Shown here in pieces: positions 46,601 through 58,600 of a DNA stretch of 64,000 bases; within the stretch, counting starts at the first letter, position 1, and the number at the start of each line of letters is the position of its first letter. The notes beneath the pieces were generated by a model that saw only the letters and a program-made list of their open reading frames with translations, searched no databases and had not been told where the DNA came from. Where the stretch lies: positions 39,095,501 to 39,159,500 of the forward strand of contig JBAIAC010000024.1 of the NCBI GenBank assembly GCA_037349315.1, read 5' to 3'. This DNA is from Chelydra serpentina. Taxonomy: Eukaryota; Chordata; Testudines; Chelydridae. The translations under genes and the position numbers were made by a program.

Positions 46601-49600
46601 AAAAAGATGTACTGCTGTTGCACACATTTCCCCTTAAGATGTTCTGTACTCCTGAATGACATCAGGTTCCAGCCAGTTGCATGTCACGACTTTATCACTT
46701 AAGATGGTTGAGGGAATGAGGTCTCATATAGATGAATAATAGTACCTAGAAGTCTAATAAACCATCTTTCTTTGTGAATAGCACTCTCCTGGTCCACACT
46801 CTGCTTTTCACTCCATGGAACAGAGTAGTAACGTTGCAGATAGAGACTAGCAGTGGATCTAATCTACCTTGATTTCAGTAAGGCATTTGATACAGTACCA
46901 CATGAGGAATTATCGGTTAAATTGGAAAAGATGGGGATCAATATGAAAATTGAGAGGTGGATAAGGAACTGGTTAAAGGGGAGACTACAGCGGGTCATAC
47001 TGAAAGGTGAACTGTCAGGTTGGAGGGAGGTTACTAGTGGAGTTCCTCAAGGTTCAGTTTTGGGACCAATTTTATTTAATCTGTTTATTACTGACCTCGG
47101 CACCAAGAGTGGGAGTGTGCTAATAAAGTTTGCAGATGACACAAAGTTGGGAGGTATTGCCAATTCAGAAAAGGATCGGGATATCCTACAGGAAGATCTG
47201 GATGACCTTGTAAACTGGAGTAATAGTAATAGGATGAAATTTAATAGTGAGAAGTGTAAGGTTATGCATTTAGGGATTAATAACAAGAATTTTAGTTATA
47301 AGCTGGGGACGCATCAGTTGGAAGTAACGGAAGAGGAGAAGGACCTCGGAGTCCTGGTTGATCACAGGATGACTATGAGTCGCCAATGTGATGTGGCCGT
47401 GAAAAACGCTAATGCGGTCTTGGGATGCATTAGGCGAGGTATTTCTAGTAGAGATAAGGAGGTGTTAGTACCGTTATACAAGGCATTGGTGAGACCTCAT
47501 TTGGAATACTGTGTGCAGTTCTGGTCTCCCATGTTTAAGAAGGATGAATTCAAACTGGAACAGGTACAAAGAAGGGCCACTAGGATGATCCGAGGAATGG
47601 AAAACCTGTCGTATGAAAGGAGACTCAAGGAGCTTGGTTTGTTTACCTTAACCAAAAGAAGGCTGAGGGGAGATATGATTGCTCTCTTTAAATATATCAG
47701 AGGGATAAATACCAGGGAGGGAGAGGAATTATTTCAGCTCAGTACCAATGTGGACACAAGAACAAATGGATATAAACTGGCCATCAGGAAGTTTAGACTG
47801 GAAATTAGACGAAGGTTTCTAACCATCAGAGGAGTGAAGTTCTGGAACAGCCTTCCAAGGGAAGCAGTGGGGGCAAAAGACCTAACTGGCTTCAAGATTA
47901 AGCTAGATACGTTTATGGAGGGGATGGTTTGATGGGATAACATGATCTTAGTCAAAGGTCAATTAATTGCCATCAGTGGTAAATAGGACCAATGGTCAAT
48001 GATGGGATGTTAGAAGTTACTACAGAGAACTTTTTCCTGGGTGTCTGGCTGGTGAGTCTTGCCCACATGCTCGGGGTTCAGCTGATCGCCATATTTGGGG
48101 TCGGGAAGGAATTTTCCTCCAGGGTAGATTGGCAGAGGCCCTGGAGGTTTTTTTGCCTTCCTCTGCAGCATGGGGCACGGGTCACTTGCCGGAGGATTCT
48201 CTGCATCTTGGAGTCTTTAAACCATGATTTGAGGACTTCAATAGCTGAGACATAGGTGAAAGGATTATTCCAGGAGTGGGTGGGTGAGATTCTGTGGCCT
48301 GCATTGTGCAGGAGGTCAGACTAGATGATCATAATGGTCCCTTCTGACCTAAAAGTCTATGAGTCTATGAGTCTATGATAGAACTTGAAATTCTCAAGTT
48401 AAATTACCTAATCAAACACCTAAAAGAGAATCTTTGGTTGTGGTTTTAAAGTGTTTTTATTTTTGGTAATGCCTTCAGCAACATACAGGGTCATAACTTG
48501 CATTTGATAAATTTTATTAAATCTAATATTTTGAAAATCATATTTTGTATCTTAGAATATCTTCTCACAAATAACTAATGGGCTAGAATTTGAGATAATC
48601 CAGATGAATTTAATCCTCTCTAATGATCTCACAGCATTGAAATACTCAAATTACTGGGAAAAATTGGTTTTGATAGGCATATTTCAAAATTCATAATCAT
48701 AAAGCAGCCTTATACAAAAGCCTAATGGAGTGGCATCAGCTTGTAATCAGTCACATTGTGCTTTTCTGGAAGGATGTAAGGGATTAGTCAAGTAGGGTGA
48801 GGCAGTCACCGGAAGCTAGCAAAATATAGAATCATAAGCTAATTCCTATATCCTAAGCGAAGGTCATAAGTCAACACTTCCCTATTTTAGGCCACAAGGT
48901 TCTTCACTTATTGTAGGCAGTTGATAGACGTTTTTTGAGAAACAAGAAATTAGTAGAGGGGGACCTCGATTCCAATAATTTCATTGTAGACTTTGTAACT
49001 AGAATTTGATTATCAACATTAATTTAGACAGTCTCTTCCTCCTTGCACCTTAATCAGATTGATGGATGTTATGGAGATATGTGAACACTAGGCTTCCTAA
49101 ATGTCATGTCTTGGACTGATCTCCACCTTGTCAGCACACAGCAATTTCTGCTTGGTGTTTTAATGCCAAGACAGGTCATTTAAACTGTATTTGGCAATAG
49201 CTACCAATCATACAGATTACTACCTTCCTTGACCTGCAGCTGTCATATTTACAGTCTTAACAAAACAAACCCATGCACAAAAAAGTTTCTGCCTTTGAAA
49301 ACCTGGAATTAGATCCTTGGTGAAAAACCTATCACTTGTTCTAAGTGAAGGGTAACACACATAAGCACAAGGTGGTTACAAAATTAAACTTGGATAATCA
49401 AAAGATGACTGTGCAACTTGTAAAAATGAACTAAATTGTACTCCTGCTATGACTGAACTATGTGAAAAGTAAGTTACGATGTTTGTTCTCTTACAGCAAG
49501 TAGTCCATCTTCACATAGCAGAAGATTGCATGAGTAAGTTTAAATCCAGTATAGAAAAGCTGTGCAAAACTGAACAGGTATGTGAAAGTCATTAGTGTAA

Positions 49601-52600
49601 ATAAAATCTAATGTTTGCAGACTATGCAGAAATAGTCATTTTCATAACACTAATTTTGTAGCTTGTATCTGCCTTTTTCACGGTTGATTTTTTAAAATTG
49701 TCTACTCTGAGTAATCTTACTGTAAGACTTCATCCCCAAGGTTCCTATCCTGTCAATATTTGTCTCTGCTAAAAGACCTACCTTTGCCTATAAGTAATCT
49801 AGTTGACCTTTTTATTAAAAAAAAAAAAAAAGTCCCAACTTGTTTTCCCCTTTCCCTAATTTATTGTCCAGTTATGTCTCACCTTAGATTGAGTGCCTCA
49901 GAGCCGGTACTCTCCCTTTGTGAATGTATAGAAAGCAGCTTGTATACTGTGGGCACTACCATAAACAAACAAGCTAATGCTGTTAATCTGAAGTATGAAG
50001 CACAAAATCCTATTTAAAATGTTGTTTACGTTTATTCGTTAATATTATGAACATTAAGACTCTCTTACAATAGCAAAATATAACATGGGTATGAGAAGCA
50101 ACTTTTGTTATAGTGGTCTTTGGTCTGGAACTTGGTAATACAACATTAAACAAAATCTGACCAAACTTTTACAATAGTTAGTGTAAAAGCTCTTCAGTTT
50201 TGAAAAATATTCATATTCATGCTGTTAGTTTCATCTGTACAGACAGGGCCCTTACTGACAACTGTGTTTGCTACAGGGTTTAAAAAATACAAGCTCTGAT
50301 ACCAGTTGAAATATACAACTATAACAGTTTAGAATAGCTGTTTCAGTTGTGTAGACAAAGGACCTTTGGTTTAAGTTCAGTGTAAACAGTCATTACTGAA
50401 ACTCTTCCGTCACAACCACAATGGTGGTAATGTTTGTAAAGTTAGTGGTAACTAGCGTTTTTGCTGGAACTAAATACAGAAACACAAATTACTGCCATTT
50501 GGTTTAATGATCGGTCACTAAGACCACTTCGTTTGCTTTTAATTTAGGATTTAGCTCTTGGAACTGATGCAGAGGGCCAAAAAGTGAAAGACTCAATGAG
50601 AGTCCTTCTTCCAGTTCTACTCAACAAAAACCATGACTCTTATGATAAAATAAGAGCGATCCTCCTTTATATCTTCAGCACAAATGGTATGATAAGTTGC
50701 TTTGTTTTTCAATATGTTATAGATTTCAATACTAGGTTTTAGTGCAGAGGCCAATACTGGGTATGGACCAGTCGTACTAGGCCCTGGCAAGGTTAAAAGG
50801 AAATGCTGCCCATAACATGTAGCCTCTTTCCCCCAGATTCCTCTTGAAGAGGTTGCTCATACAGGGCTAGAAGTAATCCAGCACAACAAGCAAGCACATT
50901 TATTTTTTACAATAGATTATCTGAGCAGCATCTCAGTACTTGGGGTGTGGGATATTTTCTTGAATTCTCCCTTCCTTACCCAGGTCAGATTTGGGGTGGG
51001 ATTTGCTGTTAAGTGCATCCTGGGAATTGGAGTGGATGGGGAAGAGTGATGACAAAGAGACTGGAGAGGAGAATGCATTCCTGAGCGCTCAATCATAAGC
51101 ACTGAGTAGCAGAAACTTAGGTAACTGATCATAGAATCATAGAATATCAGGGTTGGAAGGGACCTTAGAAGGTCATCTAGTCCAACCCCCTGCTCAAAGC
51201 AGGACCAATCCCCAATTTTTGCCCCAGATCCCTAAATGGCCCCCTCAAGGATTGAACTCACAACCCTGGGTTTATAAGCTTCGAATAAGGTTTGACTTGC
51301 CTTCCTTCCACCTCCTTTTCCCCAAAAGTGAATTATTTTTCCAAATGGGACCTTGGACCATCAAGATCTGCTGTACTGGACCCAGAAATGTACTGATTGC
51401 TGTTGGAGTAAAGGAAATAGAGGTTCCTATAGAGATTTGAATGTATTCGCAAAGATTGGCGTAAAGTGACATTCGAATTTTCAAGTATTTATTTCAGTAT
51501 CTGAAGCAGATTATGGTAAATTTTAAAAGGCTGGATTTATTATGAACTATCAAAGAAATATATCCTAATTTATATAATCAAAAATCCTATCATGTATGGG
51601 ACCAAAAGCTAACTTTATCATAAAGTATCAGATGGACTTTTTAATTCAAAATCTAACTTACTCATTTTTTCTTTGTGGCAAAAGGAACTACGCAAGAGAA
51701 TTTGGACAAACTGATCCAGAATGTACAAATAGAAAGTGATAGCGACATGATAAAAAATTGGAAATACCTTGGTGTACCTGTGGTGGTCTCGGTAAGTGTT
51801 AAGTGCTGAAGGCTGGAATGTTGTTGCTGTGGTAACGCTATCCTGGGGCCACTTAGCTGTTCCAGCTGCTCAGTGCTTCTGTTCTTGGAGCTCTGATATT
51901 ATTAGCTCTAGCAGACAATTCAGCCTGCTAATTCAGCAGGCCTCATAAAGAAAGACCACAGGCATGGTTCAATGACAGAGGCACTCGAGCAGGTTTAGTA
52001 CCTTCAAGCACAGTGCTAGCATCTCATAGGAGCTATGGGTGCACTATAACATGAGTGCCCAGTGGCAAGGAATGGCTCAGTCAGCAGCAGGAATTTCTGC
52101 TGGCCCCTTTGCTGCACAAAGGGTTAAGGCAGGGGTGGGCAAATTTTTTGGCCCGAGGGCCACATCTGGGTGTGGAAATTGTATGCAGGGCCATGAATGA
52201 AGGGCTGGGTCATGGGGTTGGAGTGCAAGGTGTGGGATAGGGTGCAGTTGCAGGAATGGGATGCAGTTGCAGTTGCAGATGGGGCTCAGGACAAGGGGTT
52301 GGGGTGTAGTGGGGGATCAAGGCAGGGGGTTGGGATGCAGGAGGGGTGCAGGCCCCAGCCTGGCACCACTTACCTTGAGCGGTTCCGGGGTGGCTGCAGT
52401 GTGCAGCAGGACTAAGGCAGGCTCCCTGCCAGCCCTGGCCCCGCGCTGCTCACAGAAGTGGCCAGCATGTCTGGCAGTGGCTCCTGGGGGTGGAGTGGGG
52501 CAGGCGGCTCCGCCATGTGCTGCCCTCGCCTGTGAGTACCACCCCCAAAGCTCCCATTGGCCGCGGTTCCCCGTTCCTGGCCAATGGGAGCTGCGGGGGG

Positions 52601-55600
52601 CAGTGCCTGAAGGCAAGGGCAGTGCACAGAGATCTCTGTAGTCGTGTCCCCCCCCCCGCCCCCTCCAGGGGCCCCAGGGATGTGGTGCCAGCAGCGTCCG
52701 GGAGCGGCGCAGGGTCAGGGCAGGGAGGGAGCCTGCCTTAGCCCCACTGTGCCACATGGGGCCAGACTGAAAGCCCTGATGGGTTGGATCTGGCCTGCGG
52801 GCCGTAGTTTGCCCTCCCCTGGGTTAAGGCAAGGTTCCCTGACATTTATAGACCCGAGACAAACAACTTACGTACCACCTTACATGTTTCATGACCTCTG
52901 CTTGTTACCTCCTCTTGTACTTTGCTCTAGATGTCTAAGGCAAAACATCCTTATTCATCACTTCTTCTGTCAAACCCTCTTATCTGGTGTTAGGTCTTGT
53001 TTTCCCTGGGCTAATGTTTTGGAATGTGTACACACTCTCTCTTTCTCTCTTCTCCCCCCATCCCTTGCTTCTTAGGAGTGTCCTGTGTTTTAGCAACACT
53101 CGCAGTATCTTTGCCAAGGTCATGTATCAGAGAGTGTAGTTGTAAACATCTACTTTAATACATGGCCTGACTTTGGTTAACAGCCTCTGGTTCAGGCCTC
53201 AGGTCTTGCACCAGGTAGAGTGCTCCAAGCTCTCGCTCTCTCCCCAACAGTAAGAAATACTGCTTTTTTTTTTTCCATTTAGCTCTAAGGCTTTTTCTGC
53301 TACTCTTAATATGGCATTCCAGATTTTTCTTGGGAGAATCCAGAAGTTACAGAAGTTAATTATTTTGCTAGGAATTCTTGAGACATTCTCACTGCTCAAA
53401 TTTGCAACATATGTAACTTTTAAAACAGTATGCTGGTTTTACACTTGATAGTTTTTAAAGTAATATCTAACATTTCTACAAAAATCATCTTATTTTGATG
53501 CAAGCTGTTTATTCCATAACTTGTCAAAGTTATGCAGACTTTGAGTATGTAATGTCTGAACTCTACAGTTTTCTTACACTTAATTTTAAGAATCTGATCA
53601 TTTAAGTGTGACAGGCAGTCCTCATAGTAACAAAAAAAAAATTATTATTTTTTGTTTTATAACTTACATACTTCCTGGAAAATGCTCTTTATTCCTGTTT
53701 CACGGTTCTATCCAAGTATATAGGTGCCTTACAATAAAATCTAGTATGGGGGGCAGACAGGCATGAGGTAAAAAGTTTGGGGACCACTCCTGTAAACCCT
53801 AGGCTCCAGCAACTGGGCAGGAATGATATGTGGGGAGCCATTAGCTTAGCAAGTGTATTAAATACACTTCAGCATTAAAACAATCACCTTTTTGGATAAA
53901 TACCAATATATCCAGCTTTTTGTTTCTGAAATAGAGGTTTCCAGTACTTAATTTTGAATTGCAGCTGAAATGTACTCTACATATAGGGTGACCAGACAGC
54001 AAATGTGAGAAATCAGGATGGGGGGTGGAGCGTAATAGGAGCCTATATAAGAAAAAGACCCAAAAATCGGGACTGTCCCTATAAAATAGGGACATCTGGT
54101 CACCCTATCTACATAGTTTGATGTAATATTTCCTTAGAACTTTCTGTTTTGTTGGGACTGATTTAAAAGAGAGAGCATAATAAAACTGTAGCCTCTCTTT
54201 TTTTTTTTTAATTTTCATTTTAAAAAAAATCTTTATTTAGTCTGCTTCTCAGCAACGTAGACAATCAAGGAAGGACCGTTCTTCAGAAGAGACATTTCAG
54301 CTTTCTAGATGGACACCTGTTATCAAAGATGTTATGGAGGTAAACTCTAAGAACATAGTTGTTTCGTAGGTGCAATACAGAAATACTCTTAAGTACTTTC
54401 AGAGTGGTAGCCATATTAGTCTGTATCCGCAAAAAGAATGAAGAGTACTTGTGGCACCTTAAGAGACTAACACATTTATTTGGGTAGAAGACTGGGAGTG
54501 GCTGGGTCATTACACAGACTGAAATCTATTTCCCCATGCTAAGTTCCCCCCCTACTGTTACTCTCTCCTTCTTGTCAACTGTTTGAAATGGGCCATCCTG
54601 ATTATCACTACAAAAATTTTTTCTTCCTGCTGATAATAGCTCACCTTAATTGATCAGTCTGTTAGAGTTGGTATGGCAACCCTCATCTTTTCATGTCCTG
54701 ACAGAGACAGACACACACAGACATCTCTCTGTTCCTACTGTATGTTCCACTGTATGCATCTGATGAAGTGGGTTCTAGCCCATGAAAGCTTATGCCCAAA
54801 TAAATTTGTTAGTCTCTAAAGTGCCACAAGTACTCCTTGTTCTTCTTAACTACTTTGTAAGCTAACAGTTTATCCAAGATGATCTTTTGAAATGGCATTA
54901 TAAAAGTTTTGAGTTAAGAAAATTTTATGGAATATAAAATGCAGTTAAGAGGAAAGTTCTTTAGACGTGCACATAGCTACTAAATTTCTAGTTAGTATAT
55001 TAAAATAGAAAATTAAATTTATAAGAAACTTAGTTTTAAGTATAACTAATAGTTTAAAGCTAGCTGAAGCAAATTAAGGTAGAGCGAGACATTTGAACTT
55101 CCTCTCCAGTGGCTGATAGTTTGATATTGGGTTCTTTAAATTAAACTCCTTTTTTTGTGTGTGTAATGGATCTTTAGACTATAGTTTAAATGTTAAATTC
55201 ATGTAATGGATGCCATTAGTCACTTGGGAAATCCATGCAAAGTCAGTACTTTGTCTTTAGAAACCTGGACTACTTCTTCGAGTGATTGCTCATATGTATT
55301 CCAATTAGGTGTGCGCGCGCGGCGTGCACGATCGTTGGAAGACTTTTACCCTAGCAACACTCGGTGGGCCGGCTGGCGCCCCCTGGAGTGGCACCGTTGC
55401 GGTGCCTGCTATATACCCCAACCGGCCCACCGCCCTCTCAGTTCCTTCTTACCGCCCGTGACGGTCATTGGAACTGTGGAGCGCAGCTTAGCTGATCTCC
55501 TCCTACCTAGCCCAGTTAGCACTCGTTTATCTTGTTGATAGTTTTTAAGTACTACTTAAGTAGTTGTTAATGGTTTACTGATAGTTCGTTTGTTGTAGTT

Positions 55601-58600
55601 AGTATAAATAGTAGTGGGAGATAAGGGGTTTTTCCCCCGTCTCCCTCCCGGTACCGGGCCAATGCCTGGCTCTCCGGGATTCAAGCCGTGCTTGGACTGT
55701 TTGAAGCCGATGCCCACGGGGGACCCCCACGACTCCTATCTGAAGTGCCTCGGAGAGTCCCACCTTCCATATAAGTGCCGTATCTGTAAGGCTTTCAAGC
55801 CTCGAACCAAGAAGGAGCGGGACTTTCGTTTGAAGCAGCTCCTCTTAGCCCGATGTCGGCCCCGCACCGCAACCTGGTACCGACCTCCGCAGCCGGTCCG
55901 GTGCTGGCGGCCCCGGAGCGTCCGAGCTCCAGTAAAGAGCCTCGACACTGAACACCTCAGGCCAGGACTCCCCAGAGGCGCCGATCGATGTCTCCAAGAC
56001 TGAGAAAATCGGGTCCGGGACCGGCTCCGACCCCGGCACTGCTGCATCCGCAGCCAGTTCAAGACCGCGCCAAACCTCCCGGCCCGGCACCAGCACCGAT
56101 GACTCCGGTACCGCAAGGACCGTTGAGCTCGGTACCTTTGGCCAAGATGCCTGCACCACCGACTCCAGCTCTACAAGGGCCGTCGAGTCTGGCGCCGATG
56201 CCGGCACTAGCCCTGTTGACTCCGGTACCACAGACACCGTTGAGCTCAGGGCAGCCTGTTAAGGCTTCGGTACCGACGACTCCGGTACCGCAAGGGCCGT
56301 TGAGCTCAGTAACCGCCAGCTCCCCGGTGCATGCCGAGGTAGAGCTTACGCTGCCGTCCACTCCGGACACATTCTCGGCAGCACGGGACTTGGTTGCCAT
56401 GATGGACCCGGCACCGACCCCATCTTCGGTACTGCCGTTGAGAATCATCACGTCCCGTGGCAAACCGGCCATGCTACGTCCGGTGCCGCATGTGGAGATC
56501 AACCAACAGCCTAGATCTTCTTGGCGCCGGTCATACTCGCGGCATCGATCCAGGTCGACCTCCAGACACGGTCGACAGTACTACGATTCCTGGTACCGCT
56601 CCTGGTCCCACGGCCGGTCGCAGCGTAGATCCCCAGACGATCGACCTCGCTACTGCTCACCAAGGCGTACGTGATTCAGGTCGGGTTCCCGGTACCGATC
56701 CAGGTCCCGGTACCGTTCCCCAGCACCACGGCACAGCATGGCTCCGCGGACCGGCCCTCAAGGACACTCTGCTCTGCCTTGGCCCTCCCGCTTGGCCTCT
56801 CGGACCTCTAGGGCCGGTAGTGCCTACTATACGGACCAGGGCTACGTGGTCGAGGGCCAGAGCCAGACTGGCCACAGCCAGGGCTCCCACAAACAGTCGT
56901 CGGGACCCAAACAGAACTTTTGATGGGACGCCCGAGGGCAGAGTACCAGTCTCAGTTCACGATCCTTCCCCCCCCCTTCCGAGACCGTCTTTCCCATTTC
57001 TTCTGTGCGTGGTCGAATATCACCACAGACCATTGGGTCCTACGCATGGTGGAAAGCGGATACCACCTGCAGTTTCTCTCCCCCCCCCCCCCCCCTTCCC
57101 TGTCCCTCTTCAGGGACCCTTCTCACGAGTAACTCCTAATTCAGGAGGTCCAAACGCTCCTCTCCATAGGGGCAATAGAGGAGGTTCCAAGGGAGTTCAG
57201 GGGCAAGGGTTTTTACTCACGCTATTTCCTAATCCCCAAATCAAAAGGGGGGCTACGCCCTATCTTGGACTTGCGGGGACTGAACAAATTTATGGTAAAG
57301 TTGAAGTTCCGCATGCTTTCCCTGGGTACCATTATCCCTTCTATGGATCCTGGAGACTGGTACGCTGCCCGCGACATGAAGGATGCGTATTTCCATATCG
57401 CAATCTACCCTCCACACAGACGCTTCCTCCACTTTGTGGTAGACCAAAGGCACTTCCAGTTTGCAGTTCTTCCCTTCGGCCTCTCCACGGCACCACGCGT
57501 GTTCACGAAGTGCATGGCTGTTGTGGCAGCCGCCCTTCGTCGGCAACGGATTCAGGTGTTCCCCTACCTAGACGACTGGCTTATCCACGGCAACTCCAGC
57601 AGCCAAGTCCAGTCGCACATTCTGACAGCCTTGAGCATGTTCAGTCAGCTCGGCCTGCTCCTGAATGTAGAAAAGTCCACTTTGGAGCCAACCCAAAGGT
57701 TAGATTTTATAGGGGCAGTACTGGACTCGACCCTCGCCCGAGCTTTTCTGCCAGACACACGCTTTCAGGCCCTCGTAACCATCATACGCGGCCTTCAGAG
57801 CTTCCCAACCTCGACGGCTCGCAGCTGCCTCAGCCTCCTCGGTCACATGGCGTCCTGCACATTCGTGACCACTCAAGCCAGATTACGCCTCCGTCCACTC
57901 CAGGCATGGCTCTCGTCGGCATACCGTCCACGCAGAGACAGCTTGGACTTGGTTTTGACAGTACCATCGCAGGTCCTAGCCTCCCTCAACTGGTGGCTAG
58001 ACCCCAAGAAAGTGCTTGAAGGGGTGCCATTCCATCCATCACAGCCATCCCTAGCCCTAACCACAGACGGATCATCCCTCGGCTGGGGAGCTCATCTCAA
58101 GGGCCTCCAAACACAGGGCCTGTGGTCTGCGCAGGAATTAGCCCTGCATATCAACGTCAGGGAACTGCGGGCAGTGCGCCTTGCCTGCCAAGCCTTCTCC
58201 CAGCATCTGCAGGGTCATTGCGTCGCCATCCTCACGGACAATACGATAGCCATGTATTACATCAACAGGCAAGGAGGGGCACGCTCCTCCCCGCTCTGCC
58301 AAGAAGCAACGCAGTTGTGGGAGTTCTGCATAGCCCACTCCATTCACCTGGTGGCCTCCTTTCTCCCAGGGGTCCAGAACACCTTGGCGGACCGCCTCAG
58401 CAGATCCTTTCAGGCGCATGAGTGGTCCATTCAGCCGGATATTATCCACTCTGTCTTCCGGAGGTGGGGATTTCCCCACGTAGACCTGTTCGCGACTCGC
58501 GAGAACCGGAACTGTCATGTGTTCTGCTCGCTCCAGGGACACTCCCCAGGCTCCTTGACGGACGCTTTTCTCCTGCCTTGGTCAGGCCACCTGTCCTATG

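Larger units (their letters stand above)
45921..49496 (+). other. STXBP3 intron 12
   Basis: It contains a 5'-truncated CR1 (46850-48380). The flanks 45921-46850 and 48381-49496 have no recognisable features. Confidence 0.75.
49578..51684 (+). other. STXBP3 introns 13 and 14
   Basis: Intron 13 (49578-50547) has an A-run near 49818 and nothing else notable. Intron 14 (50687-51684) holds a Cry SINE fragment at 51130-51273. Exon 14 lies between. Confidence 0.65.
51792..54240 (+). other. STXBP3 intron 15
   Basis: It contains a complete GC-rich hAT MITE (52130-52821), a short hAT right-end remnant near 53745-53800 (AAAAAGTTTGGGGACCACTCCTG) and a small hAT MITE (53984-54107). The tract 52830-53740 has no recognisable content. 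Confidence 0.75.

Noticed and set aside
52261..52757. Open frames of 126 to 146 codons on both strands
   Set aside because: They fall inside a non-autonomous hAT MITE with perfect ends and duplication; no protein family is recognisable.
56457..58019. 520-codon open frame in the DIRS element
   Set aside because: From about 57130 it runs in the wrong frame over the RT domain, whose motifs are clear in another frame, so its length is mostly a shadow.
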